A DNA stretch of 64,000 nt from Frigoribacterium faeni (GTDB lineage Bacteria; Actinomycetota; Actinomycetes; Actinomycetales; Microbacteriaceae). Location of the stretch: assembly GCF_007988805.1 (NCBI RefSeq), contig NZ_BJUV01000001.1:124001-188000 (forward strand), in the 5' to 3' direction. Both the position numbers and the translations under genes were made by a program. Under the pieces are notes generated by a model. It had not been told where the DNA came from, did not search any database, and saw only the letters and a program-made list of their open reading frames with translations. Each line of letters begins with the position of its first letter. The stretch's first letter is position 1. Shown here piece after piece: positions 46,375 through 54,715 of this stretch.

Positions 46375-46682
46375 GCAGGCGGCGTCTCCCCCTTCGCGAC
46401 CTGCTCGCGGAGGGCTGCGTTCTCCTGGTGGAGAGACTGATTGTCTTCACGGAGTGCGGAGAGCGTCCCGTTTGTCTGCGACTTGATTGTGTCGATCTTT
46501 TCGCCCTGCTTGCCCAGCGCGTAGAACGTTCCTACGGCGGTGACCGCGAGTCCAAGGATCGTAACTATAAGAGAGGTAAAGGTTGCAGTCGCGTCGGGGC
46601 GGTGGATCGCTAGGACCACTGACCCGATAAGTCCTACAGCGGCCAGGCCGATGAAGGCAATGAAGGCGGCGGTCTTGTTCAT
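46371..46682 (-). CDS. Holin-like membrane protein
   Basis: A 103-aa protein with two helices (about residues 4-26 and 35-57) and a charged coiled-coil C-terminus. Its place right after the endolysin gene and its topology suggest a holin, which times lysis by opening the membrane. No sequence family is recognised. Last phage gene before the attachment site. Confidence 0.7.
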   Translation of the reverse strand: MNKTAAFIAFIGLAAVGLIGSVVLAIHRPDATATFTSLIVTILGLAVTAVGTFYALGKQGEKIDTIKSQTNGTLSALREDNQSLHQENAALREQVAKGETPPA

Positions 46683-46687
46683 GGTGC

Positions 46688-47350
46688 TTACTTTCTGTTC
46701 TTGATGGTGTCGAGGTCGTCAGGCTGGGTTGCCCAGTCGATGCGCGCGAATTCGAGTGCGGTGACGGTGACCTCGGTGATACGGACCGTTGGGGCACGCT
46801 TGAGCACACCAAGGGTCATATTCATTTCGCTGGTGTCCTTGAACTTTTGGTTGAATCCCGACCCAAAGATGCCCCGTTCCTGGGGTGCTTTGAGTAACAG
46901 AATGTCGATCATGTCTTCCTCCTCGGGAAGGGTTGGTGCGGGTAGGGGTTGGGCCGTGGCGGGGTCACAGACGCCGTGCCATAGCTCGTTTTTGATGGGA
47001 AAACTGAAGCCGTAGATCGGCCCGAGACGGTGAAGGGCAAGTTGCACGGGTGTGCCTGCGTAGCCCGCGCCGGAGCCGAAGTCGATGGCGTTCCCCCACT
47101 GGTGGTCGGAGGGTCGGTCGGGTGAGTACGCGGGGTTGAAGCCGGGCTTGCCCTGATTCACGAATAGGTAGTTCTGTCGCGCCCACGTGCGGGTGCCCTC
47201 GGTGTAGGTGAGGGTCGTGATGCCCGCCGCGACTACGGCAGGGTCGGCCAGCACGGCGGCGGTGAGCGCAGCGAGGTACGGCGCGACCGTTGCGTTGATC
47301 GTCTGCCCGTTACCGATTGAGACCTGCGGGCCTGCATAGTCGGTAGCCAT
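46688..47350 (-). CDS. Endolysin, M15/VanY-type peptidase
   Basis: A 220-aa lysis enzyme. The N-terminal 135 residues hold the M15 zinc-peptidase motifs: SDHQWGNAIDFG (about residues 81-92; His and Asp ligands) and ELWHGV (about 123-128; base Glu/His pair). The C-terminal 70 residues are an uncharacterised segment, perhaps for wall binding. Its ATG shares one base with the upstream stop (TAATG). Confidence 0.87.
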   Translation of the reverse strand: MATDYAGPQVSIGNGQTINATVAPYLAALTAAVLADPAVVAAGITTLTYTEGTRTWARQNYLFVNQGKPGFNPAYSPDRPSDHQWGNAIDFGSGAGYAGTPVQLALHRLGPIYGFSFPIKNELWHGVCDPATAQPLPAPTLPEEEDMIDILLLKAPQERGIFGSGFNQKFKDTSEMNMTLGVLKRAPTVRITEVTVTALEFARIDWATQPDDLDTIKNRK

Positions 47351-47760
47351 TAGCCGACCGCGACCCACGTGAATTGCACAGTGTTGCCGGTGAAGGCCTG
47401 CCCATTGCGCCCGTCATCATGCCTGTACACGCGGAAGGCGAAGTTCGTGCGCGAGATCGACCCGTTGACGACGACGGCGGTCAAGTGTTCCGGGATCGTT
47501 GATCCGGTCACGACGCTGACGGTCACCCCTTTCGGTATGACCCCGAGCCCGTGCGCGACCGAGATCGTCCCCGAGCCGTCCGTCTGCGCAGACGAGAGTC
47601 CGGCGTTGACAATGTTGCGGTTCTCGACACGTGTCGTCCGGGCCATGACGGCGGCGATCTCGTCACCGCGCCTGTTGTCGTTCTCGTAACCAAGTCTGAT
47701 GTCTTGGTTGCTTGTGTACGTTGCGAGCCCTGCGGCTGCTGCTGCGTCTCCGATTGCCAT
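47350..47760 (-). CDS. Small tail-region protein, probable fibre or tip component
   Basis: A 136-aa protein. The N-terminus is Ala-rich and helical, followed by a beta-rich part with GSGTISVAHGLGVIPKGVTV and VQFTWVAVG, a layout common in minor tail proteins of actinophages. Good ribosome site (AAGGAA). The function is inferred from position between the tail tip and endolysin genes. Confidence 0.65.
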   Translation of the reverse strand: MAIGDAAAAAGLATYTSNQDIRLGYENDNRRGDEIAAVMARTTRVENRNIVNAGLSSAQTDGSGTISVAHGLGVIPKGVTVSVVTGSTIPEHLTAVVVNGSISRTNFAFRVYRHDDGRNGQAFTGNTVQFTWVAVG

Positions 47761-47770
47761 TTTGTGTTCC

Positions 47771-49525
47771 TTAACTAGTTGTGTAGGTGGCCCACGTTGT
47801 GCCCGTGGGAAGGGAGGTCCAGGTCTTCTGGGCGGGCTGCTGATTCCAGGCATTGACCGGCGTGTTTACGAGCCCCTTCGTCGTGACCGTCATTTCTGCG
47901 GTGCTTAGGTCCCATGTGACGGCGGTGACGTAACCGGTCCGGGTCACGTCCGGCGCGCTCGTAATCGAGACCTCGCGGCCCGGCATTAGGTCGAAATCTT
48001 CGGCAGCGGTTACCTCTTGCATCACGCGCTTCGCACGGAGGCGGACTAGGAGGTATGCGGCTGCGGTCTTGCCCGGGTAGCCGGTGCTGGTCCGCTCGAT
48101 GGGGTAGACAGACTGCGGATTGGTCGGCCCCGCGTAGTCGGTCCGCTTGCGGTCGATGCCGTTGCGGTCCCGCCACGTATACGTGATCAGCACGCCGTCC
48201 GCGAAGAGAGGCGTGCCGTCTGGCTGTGTGGCGGTGCGGCTCCGTAGCTCATTGGCCGAATACAGGTTCGCCCCGTAATCAAAGTGCACAACGTCGGAGC
48301 GGTCTCTGTAATCGTTATTCGTGAGGATGAACGTGCCGTCGAGATCACAGAAGAGACGCTGATTGGCCGCGTCGAGGATGCCCTTAAGGAAGTCGTACGC
48401 TGACTGTCCAGGGCTCCACGTCAACGACTCAGGCGGACGCTCCGTGACCGGTACGCGGGTGGACGTTGACGCGTTGGCGTCCCCGTCCCACTTGTAGGCG
48501 TACGCGCTCGTATTAGTAGTGTTCCCGTCGAAGTACGGGATGAGTGAGACGTTGTTGGTGTCAAGCCCATTGCCCGCAACGAGGAGAATTGCGTCCCAAT
48601 ACACAACGTCATTCGCCCGGCCAGAGCCGTTATATAGACGTACCTCGACGTTGCTCGCGGTAGCCGGAACGGTGAACGTCGTGCGTACACGTCCGTTGGT
48701 GAATCGTGCGGACGGCCCCGCGTCGGACTGTGCGATGACGCGGCCTGTGCCGTTGACGGTGGCAACAATGACGATGCGGCGGGCGCGACTGTTGATCATG
48801 CCGCCCGGGGTCTCCCCCATGCGGAACGTGGCCGAGATGCTGTACTGCTGGCCCGCCGACATGCCCGGCTGCGTGGCCGTGTACGTGTCATTAGTTGATC
48901 CTGTCGGATTGATTCGACCTGAGAAGGTGCCCGTCGCCGCCCACGAATCGGAGCGCTCAATTGCGGCGTTCCCTGCCGTCCACCCTGCGGCGTTCGCGAT
49001 TTCAAAACTGGGGTTTTCGATCAGGTTCGTCATCTCGGAGTACGTGATAAACGGTGTGTCAAGGGCGTCATACGATGCCGTGAAGCTCGGTCCCAGGACA
49101 CGGTTCAGCACGTTGTAGACGATGCTTCGCAGGCTCGACTGCTGGCCCCATGCCGCCAAGTCTTCGGTTGTCGAGGGGAGCTTGTAATCCTGCAAATACT
49201 GCTCCGCGGACATAAGGCTGAGAGAGACGGTTCCCTCTGCATCGTTGACTTCAGTTCCGACCAGGGCCAAGCGGAAGAGAGACGTGCCGTTCCACACCGC
49301 AAGGGCGCTGTCATCCGCGGCAAGCTCAAGCTCAACGGACACCCGAGTTGCAGGGTCGAGCAACGCCATCACGGCAGCGGATGGTTTCGCGATAACGATC
49401 TGCGCGCGACCGAACGGAGCCCAATCCTCGTCAGCCGACAGCGAGCCGGAGAGGAGCCGGAAGGTGGCGAGGGTTTGCAGGCTCGAGTTTTTCAGGCGCG
49501 CCATGCGTACGGGTCGGCGGATCAT
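47771..49525 (-). CDS. Minor tail/tail-tip protein with carbohydrate-binding-like module
   Basis: A 584-aa tail-tip protein, similar in layout to Gp37/Tal-type proteins of actinobacteriophages (family assignment by layout, not certain). Residues about 145-350 form a beta-sandwich module with NPSFE, SRARRIVI, EVRLYNGSG and PYFDGNT, the pattern of carbohydrate-binding modules; the flanking parts form the baseplate domain. It may bind wall sugars of the host. Start overlaps the previous gene (ATGA); a second ATG lies 21 bases in. Confidence 0.8.
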   Translation of the reverse strand: MIRRPVRMARLKNSSLQTLATFRLLSGSLSADEDWAPFGRAQIVIAKPSAAVMALLDPATRVSVELELAADDSALAVWNGTSLFRLALVGTEVNDAEGTVSLSLMSAEQYLQDYKLPSTTEDLAAWGQQSSLRSIVYNVLNRVLGPSFTASYDALDTPFITYSEMTNLIENPSFEIANAAGWTAGNAAIERSDSWAATGTFSGRINPTGSTNDTYTATQPGMSAGQQYSISATFRMGETPGGMINSRARRIVIVATVNGTGRVIAQSDAGPSARFTNGRVRTTFTVPATASNVEVRLYNGSGRANDVVYWDAILLVAGNGLDTNNVSLIPYFDGNTTNTSAYAYKWDGDANASTSTRVPVTERPPESLTWSPGQSAYDFLKGILDAANQRLFCDLDGTFILTNNDYRDRSDVVHFDYGANLYSANELRSRTATQPDGTPLFADGVLITYTWRDRNGIDRKRTDYAGPTNPQSVYPIERTSTGYPGKTAAAYLLVRLRAKRVMQEVTAAEDFDLMPGREVSITSAPDVTRTGYVTAVTWDLSTAEMTVTTKGLVNTPVNAWNQQPAQKTWTSLPTGTTWATYTTS

Positions 49526-50445
49526 ACGATCACCTCGCGGAAGGCGACGCTGACAAGCCAGAAGACGCGCCCCTCAACGTTGAGCTCACGGGTGATGGAG
49601 CCGTCCGGCACGTAGGCCATACCAATGGTGGTCAGGTGGTCGTCACGGAACTTCAGGACGCCGGTGCCCGAGTGCATTAGCTCGCACTCGTAGGCGTCAG
49701 CCTCGGTCAAGAATTTGTAGGTCAGCGTCCCGGTGCGGAGTCCGGCAGGCGAGAGGGCCGCGTCCTGACCGCCGCCGAGCACGTCGTGGAAGACGTTCTT
49801 GGACTCGCGGTTGGACTCGTAGCCGACAACCTGAATGGGATTTGAGGCTGCGGTGCGGGCGTCACTCGACCCGTCGAAGTACGTCTGATCGTTCTGCGCC
49901 TCGGTGATGAGCACGGAGTCCCAGCGGATTACGTCTGCGGCAAGCTCCGAGCCGTTGTAGAGCCTGATAAGAGGTGCGTTCGCACCGACCGTGAAAGTGA
50001 CGGCAAGGCGGCGGGTATCTCCCGCAATATTCAATGCGGCGGCGCTTTGCAGAGCAGCATTTTCGACGGCGTTATATACGACTACGCGGCGCGCACGTGC
50101 GTCCAAGGCCGTGCTCGTCTGCGCTGCGGGGACCTGGATATCGGCGCTGACCGTGTACGTAGTGCCCTGTGCAAGGCCATCGAAGGTGACTGTGAGGAAC
50201 GAGTCCCGGGATGCGGAGCCGTCCGGTGTAAGACCAACGGACGCGCCGCCCGAGGTGGACCACTCGGTCACGCGCGTCTGCGTCACGCGGTTGCCCGTAT
50301 TACTTCCGGCCTCAACTTGGGGTCGGGATGCGTAGTTTGTGCGCGCAACGACGCCACGGGTTACCTCTTGCGAGGTCGTGGCGTTAGCGGTGCCGGTCCA
50401 GCGGTATGCGCTGACAATTTCGGTACTTGTAATTTGGCTGCTCAC
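49522..50445 (-). CDS. Distal-tail-like protein with a second carbohydrate-binding-like module
   Basis: A 307-aa tail protein. Residues 25-200 repeat the landmarks of the module in the next gene (LDARARRVVV, LIRLYNGSE, TYFDGSS). The C-terminal 100 residues (LTYKFLTEADAYECELMHSG ... VFWLVSVAFREV) resemble distal-tail proteins. The N-terminus (SAYRWTGTANATTSQ) looks like the end of another copy of the same module. Confidence 0.75.
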   Translation of the reverse strand: MSSQITSTEIVSAYRWTGTANATTSQEVTRGVVARTNYASRPQVEAGSNTGNRVTQTRVTEWSTSGGASVGLTPDGSASRDSFLTVTFDGLAQGTTYTVSADIQVPAAQTSTALDARARRVVVYNAVENAALQSAAALNIAGDTRRLAVTFTVGANAPLIRLYNGSELAADVIRWDSVLITEAQNDQTYFDGSSDARTAASNPIQVVGYESNRESKNVFHDVLGGGQDAALSPAGLRTGTLTYKFLTEADAYECELMHSGTGVLKFRDDHLTTIGMAYVPDGSITRELNVEGRVFWLVSVAFREVIV

Positions 50446-52754
50446 GGCACGCCTACTCCCTGGCGTGTGCCGAATTGAGATGAAAATGTGGACTGGGTGC
50501 GGGCGGTGACGTCCGCGGCGAAGCTCTGACCGTCGAGGGCCCGCTGCACGTCGCGCGGATCGACAACGAGGCGGACCCGAGCGGTGAGCGCTGCGGTGTC
50601 AAGCTCGGACTGCGCCTGCGAGGCGAATGAGCCCGAAGCGGTCGGCGTGATGGCGGGTGTGTCGGTGACGAGATTGGTCAGGGCACGCATCGATGCGCGG
50701 ACCGGTGCTAGCTCTGCGAGACCACCGGCGAAACCCTTCACCGCGAACACGGCGAGTTCCTTCATGCGGCGCGACGGCGAAGCGATACCCAGCGTGGATT
50801 TCACGTTGCTGAGCAATGACCGACCGATGTCGGCAGCGATGGACCCGATGCGTCCGAAGCTCCCCCGCACACCGGCGACAAGACCTGAGACGATCTGCCC
50901 GCCCGCGGACACGAGGAGGCTCCCCAGGTTGCCGACTGCGGAACGGACCTGACCGGGAAGCTGACGGAAGAATGCGACGGCAGCGCTCAAGCCGGTGCGG
51001 ATGCCAGCACCGAGGTTCCGGACACCCGCGACGATTGACGACCAGATGCCCGAGAAGAATCCGACCAGGGCGGAAGCGCCAGCGCGGAGACCCGCTACAG
51101 CCGTTTGGAAGACCGCTTTGATTCGGCCCCAGACGCTCGACCAGAGGTCACCGAGAGAACGGACGGCACCGCTGAAGTTGCCACTGAAGAGGGCGCTGAT
51201 CGCCCGGACGGCAATAGTCAACGCACCAGCGATGACCTTGACCACAAAGGTAATGACTTGGATGAGGACGTTCAGGACGGGGACCAGGGCGGAGACGATG
51301 ACACCGACAAGACCCAGGATCGGGGTCAAAATGACGGTAAAGAGTTCTATCAGCGGTGTGAGGACCGCTGCGGCAAGCTGGATCAGCGGTGCGATCAGGG
51401 TTAGGACGGCGGCGACCAGGGGCAGGATGGCACCCGTGATCAGCGGCATGATCGCCGTTAGCAGCGTCGAGATGACCGTTGCAACGAGGGTGATGATGGG
51501 CGCGAGGGCGACCAGGATCGTCGTCAGGACAGGCCCCAGAGCACTCACAAGCTGGCCGATGATCGGGGCCAGCGTCATGAGGATGGTGACGAGGGCTCCA
51601 CCGATGGTCCCGGCTACCTCTGCAATGACCGGGGCAAGGGTGACGAGCACCCCGGCGAGGGCGCCGACAAGCTGGATCACAACGGGCATCACGGCGGCCA
51701 CGACGGTCCCTAGGACAGTCCCGAGGCTCGTAGCAAGCTGCACAACGGTCGGCAGAAGTGCAACGAATGCACCGCCGAGGGCCGCACCTAGAGCAGCGAA
51801 CGTCGGAGCAACGGTTGAGGCGTTAGTGCGCAAGTAGTTGAAGACCTGGGCCAGAGGGGACACAGCGGTAGCGATACCTAGGAATTGCTTCACCACGTCT
51901 GCTGCGGGGAACGTCCCAGAAATCAGAGTCGAGATGACGCCGTTGAGGCCAGAGACGAACGAGGCGAACCCCTCGGAGTCGTTCAGGCGGACCAGGAAGT
52001 CATTGACGAGGGTCAGTGCACCCTTGATGGAGGGCATCAGGCCGGAGGCCAGGGACTCGGTGACGGTGCCGAATTCGTTGCCGATCTTGGCGACGAGACC
52101 GGACGTGGTGGAGCCGAACGCGGCAGCGGACCCGCCGAACTCTTTGTTGACTTCGGCCAGGATGATGCCCTGCGCACCCGCCATGTCACCCGCGGCCTGC
52201 ATGGCAGCGACCTGCTGCTTCTGCTGATCGGTGAACGTGACACCTTGCTTGGTGAGCTTGCTGAGACCTGCCGTGGGGTCGTTCAGCGCCTTACCAAGAG
52301 TCATCGACGCAGACTTCACGTCAGTGCCCATGGCAACGGAGAGGTCTAGGGCTGACTTGGTGGCCGCATCGAAGGTCGTGCCCTTGATGTTCGTGAACGT
52401 GAGGAGCATGTTCTGCCCCTCTTGGATCGACTCGGCCTCAACGCCTGTCAGTCGTTCAAGTGCGCCGTTAAGCGTGTTGATTTGCTCAACGGAGCGCCCC
52501 GCAGCACCGCCCGTTGACTTCACAACGGCCTCGGTCTGCGCGTTCAGGCGCTCAATGCGGGCGAGGCTCTTAACGGCCTCAACCCCGAGGGCACCGATGC
52601 CGATAGCGGCAGCGCCGAGGGCTGCGGCGGCACCGAGGGCACCGAGCTTTGCAACCTTGCCGAGCTTGCCGAATCCGTTGGACACGTCGGAGAGACCCGC
52701 GGTTGCCTTTTTGGTGTCGGCAAGCACGCTGACGATGACGGTCTGTCCAGCCAT
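50442..52754 (-). CDS. Tail tape measure protein
   Basis: A 770-aa protein that sets tail length. Alpha-helical N-terminal part (LSDVSNGFGKLGKVAKLGALG...), a long hydrophobic middle with regular Pro-Ile/Val-Ile repeats (about residues 310-510), then LWSSVWGRIKAVFQTAVAGL repeats and a C-terminal SPSRRMKELAVFAVKGFAGGL segment typical of actinophage tape measures. At this size a tail of roughly 110-120 nm would be expected. Confidence 0.93.
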   Translation of the reverse strand: MAGQTVIVSVLADTKKATAGLSDVSNGFGKLGKVAKLGALGAAAALGAAAIGIGALGVEAVKSLARIERLNAQTEAVVKSTGGAAGRSVEQINTLNGALERLTGVEAESIQEGQNMLLTFTNIKGTTFDAATKSALDLSVAMGTDVKSASMTLGKALNDPTAGLSKLTKQGVTFTDQQKQQVAAMQAAGDMAGAQGIILAEVNKEFGGSAAAFGSTTSGLVAKIGNEFGTVTESLASGLMPSIKGALTLVNDFLVRLNDSEGFASFVSGLNGVISTLISGTFPAADVVKQFLGIATAVSPLAQVFNYLRTNASTVAPTFAALGAALGGAFVALLPTVVQLATSLGTVLGTVVAAVMPVVIQLVGALAGVLVTLAPVIAEVAGTIGGALVTILMTLAPIIGQLVSALGPVLTTILVALAPIITLVATVISTLLTAIMPLITGAILPLVAAVLTLIAPLIQLAAAVLTPLIELFTVILTPILGLVGVIVSALVPVLNVLIQVITFVVKVIAGALTIAVRAISALFSGNFSGAVRSLGDLWSSVWGRIKAVFQTAVAGLRAGASALVGFFSGIWSSIVAGVRNLGAGIRTGLSAAVAFFRQLPGQVRSAVGNLGSLLVSAGGQIVSGLVAGVRGSFGRIGSIAADIGRSLLSNVKSTLGIASPSRRMKELAVFAVKGFAGGLAELAPVRASMRALTNLVTDTPAITPTASGSFASQAQSELDTAALTARVRLVVDPRDVQRALDGQSFAADVTARTQSTFSSQFGTRQGVGVP

Positions 52755-52827
52755 TTTGTGCTACTTTCAACGTGGAATAGTGTGGGCCCCGGCAGAGAAC
52801 GGAAACTCTGCCGAGGCGGCATAGGGG

Positions 52828-53210
52828 TTACTTGCGTTTGTTTGCCTCGCGAATGATCGCGTCCCGCTGGCGAACGGTCAGGGCGTGGTATTCGGAGGGC
52901 GCGACGCCCAGATGCACGACGAACTTCGCGAGATCGTCGGCCCTCCGCTGGACTAGTTTTTTACTTCGGGGTCCTCGTCATCACCGAGGCCGATGATCGC
53001 GTTAGCGGCGGTAAGGGTTAGCTGCGCGGCGTCCACGGTTGTGTACTCGGGGCTCCCCGTGCGGCGCTTGACGATTACGACTAGGGCCATGAGAAGGTCG
53101 CCCTTTGGTGCGTCGTCATCCCCGATGCTCCCTAAGGAGAGACCGGTGGTCTTCTCTAGGAATGCCACCTCGCCGAGGGTGAGGGATTCGAAATCAAACT
53201 TGCTAGACAT
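52828..53210 (-). CDS. Tail assembly chaperone, frameshifted long product (G-T type)
   Basis: Reading starts at 53210 and shifts -1 at the slippery heptamer A AAA AAC (52962-52956) just before the stop of the short form; it continues from base 52956 for 42 codons (LVQRRADDLAKFVVHLGVAP...) to TAA at 52828-52830, giving 127 aa. The tail of the extension (RQRDAIIREANKRK) is typical of actinophage GT proteins. Both forms bind the tape measure during tail assembly. Confidence 0.88.
52953..53210 (-). CDS. Tail assembly chaperone, short product (G type)
   Basis: An 85-aa acidic protein (start MSSKFDFESLTLGEVAFLEK, end EDPEVKN) directly before the frameshift extension and the tape measure gene. It is the major, unshifted product. 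Confidence 0.88.
   Translation of the reverse strand: MSSKFDFESLTLGEVAFLEKTTGLSLGSIGDDDAPKGDLLMALVVIVKRRTGSPEYTTVDAAQLTLTAANAIIGLGDDEDPEVKN
52956..52962 (-). promoter_or_regulatory. Programmed -1 frameshift site A AAA AAC
   Basis: Perfect X XXY YYZ heptamer in the zero frame GTA AAA AAC TAG, with the stop codon immediately behind, which gives a stalling context. Confidence 0.85.
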
Positions 53211-53224
53211 TGCTTTTCCGTTTC

Positions 53225-53602
53225 TTATTGAAGATCGTTGCGGCGAAGGATTTCGCCTATACCCTGATCCAGGGTTGAGATCGCATTACCCTTTTGAGCT
53301 TCTGCTGCCTCGTTGAGGAATCGTGTTCCGGGGATGTTGCGGGCGGGCCACCCGTAGTTCTGCACGCCCGCGTATTTGGCTTTCACTCCCCCCGCTCGGA
53401 CTACAGCCTTTGTTGCGCCGCGTCCTGCACGGATACTTCCTGCGAGGGCTCCCGATTTGACGGGAGGTTGTGCTGCGTTGACAATCAAGGTGCCTATTTC
53501 GTGCATGAGGTCTTTCATGTCCTGCATATCGGCACCGCTCTGGCGGAGGGCGCGAATTGTTTTATTCAGGCCCTCCACCTTGACGGTCACCGGCGCGGCC
53601 AT
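53225..53602 (-). CDS. HK97 gp10-like head-tail/tail component
   Basis: A 125-aa protein: TVKVEGLNKTIRALRQSGAD near the start, APPVKSGALAGSIR-type segment (QPPVKSGALAGSIRAG) and Gly-Trp-rich end (YGWPARNIPGTRFL). This is the pattern of HK97 gp10 family proteins. Start chosen at MAAPVTVKVEG. It lies between the major tail and chaperone genes. Confidence 0.82.
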   Translation of the reverse strand: MAAPVTVKVEGLNKTIRALRQSGADMQDMKDLMHEIGTLIVNAAQPPVKSGALAGSIRAGRGATKAVVRAGGVKAKYAGVQNYGWPARNIPGTRFLNEAAEAQKGNAISTLDQGIGEILRRNDLQ

Positions 53603-53604
53603 TC

Positions 53605-54021
53605 TTAGCTGACCAATGTTGTTACTTCGCCGACAACTTTCCACTCAAAATCAGCAGTCCAGTCATCCCCGCTTACCTGGGCGTCTCCACCGAGATCGGG
53701 GCGGTTACCGATACGGACCGTGCCGGTAAAAATGGGCTTATCTGCGGTTGCAGTCGTATTTAGTCCGGGTGCAAACTTGAACGCGATCTCCTTACCAGAG
53801 TTTGCCCAGGCATAGCGCCAGAAGCTTGAACTGGTAAGGGACTGGATCATCGTTCCGGCGATTGAGGCCTGCTGAGTTGTGCCCTTGGAGGCGTCCTCGA
53901 AGGTCACCGTGCCGGAATCTGAATCGGTGTGAAGTATGCGGACATTAGTTGCGTCGGCGGCAAAGTCAGTTGTGCCAACTGTGAATACGAGGCCGGAGCC
54001 TTTTAGCCGTGTGCTAGGCAT
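53605..54021 (-). CDS. Major tail protein
   Basis: A 138-aa beta-rich protein (GTVRIGNRPDLGGDAQVSGD, DDWTADFEWKVVGE) in the usual position before the chaperone genes. Small for a major tail protein but with the expected strand pattern. Assignment by position and composition. Confidence 0.75.
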   Translation of the reverse strand: MPSTRLKGSGLVFTVGTTDFAADATNVRILHTDSDSGTVTFEDASKGTTQQASIAGTMIQSLTSSSFWRYAWANSGKEIAFKFAPGLNTTATADKPIFTGTVRIGNRPDLGGDAQVSGDDWTADFEWKVVGEVTTLVS

Positions 54022-54030
54022 TTTGATTCC

Positions 54031-54411
54031 TTAGAGATCGATGGTGAAAGAGATTTGGATGGTTTGAGACAGGTACGCGATGCCGTTGAGCGTGATGCTT
54101 TGAGGCTGATCGGCCCCGTTGACGGAGATGCCCGCGGACATGAGAGCGGTGATAGCGGAGGAGATGTTGTCGTCTACTTCCTGCGTGACCTTTTCGTTGC
54201 CTCCACGGGCCGATACGTACGTGACTTCAAGGTTCAAAGTCGCCGTGGCGAAGGTCTGGCCTGAAGAGAGGTACGGGCTATTCGGGGTGACAAGATAGGC
54301 GGGGAGCACAGTGCGCTCGGGAATGTACGTGTATGCCGCTCCGTCGTCCCCAATGAGGTCTGCGAGGATGACGCGCACAAATTCACGCTCTGCGGCGAGG
54401 TCGAGACTCAT
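54031..54411 (-). CDS. Tail terminator/completion-like protein
   Basis: A 126-aa protein (REFVRVILADLIGDDG, LEVTYVSARGGNEKVTQEVDD). Position between the connector and major tail protein genes suggests a tail terminator. No direct family motif is recognised. Its start overlaps the previous gene by four bases. Confidence 0.65.
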   Translation of the reverse strand: MSLDLAAEREFVRVILADLIGDDGAAYTYIPERTVLPAYLVTPNSPYLSSGQTFATATLNLEVTYVSARGGNEKVTQEVDDNISSAITALMSAGISVNGADQPQSITLNGIAYLSQTIQISFTIDL

Positions 54412-54713
54412 GCGAACCCCAATCCGACAAAGGGCTGAAGCAACGGGTAGACGCTCACCAGGGGGTCGCGGTTCACTCGCATGGGTGCCCCGTCCGCTGT
54501 CGCGAACTGGCTGATCCCCATGGGTGCGGACTTGCGCTGGAAGACCTCGGAAGCGGCGACGAGATACGAGTAATCGCGCACCCCAACGGGGACCACGGCA
54601 CTGCCGACATACTGATCTACTAAAGCGACACCTGTTGTCAGGGCGCGCTCTAGATCAGCGTCGTCGCGGGCCGTGATCCCGACGTAGCTCCGAAGGTCAT
54701 CCAACGTGATCAT
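54408..54713 (-). CDS. Head-tail connector (gp6-like)
   Basis: A 101-aa protein with start MITLDDLRSYVGITARDDADL and a helical core (ALTTGVALVDQYVG), the pattern of HK97 gp6-type adaptor proteins. Directly follows the capsid gene. Confidence 0.78.
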   Translation of the reverse strand: MITLDDLRSYVGITARDDADLERALTTGVALVDQYVGSAVVPVGVRDYSYLVAASEVFQRKSAPMGISQFATADGAPMRVNRDPLVSVYPLLQPFVGLGFA

Positions 54714-54715
54714 GC

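Noticed and set aside
52755-52827. Gene in the gap between chaperone and tape measure
   Set aside because: Too short and without a start; only the tape-measure leader is present.
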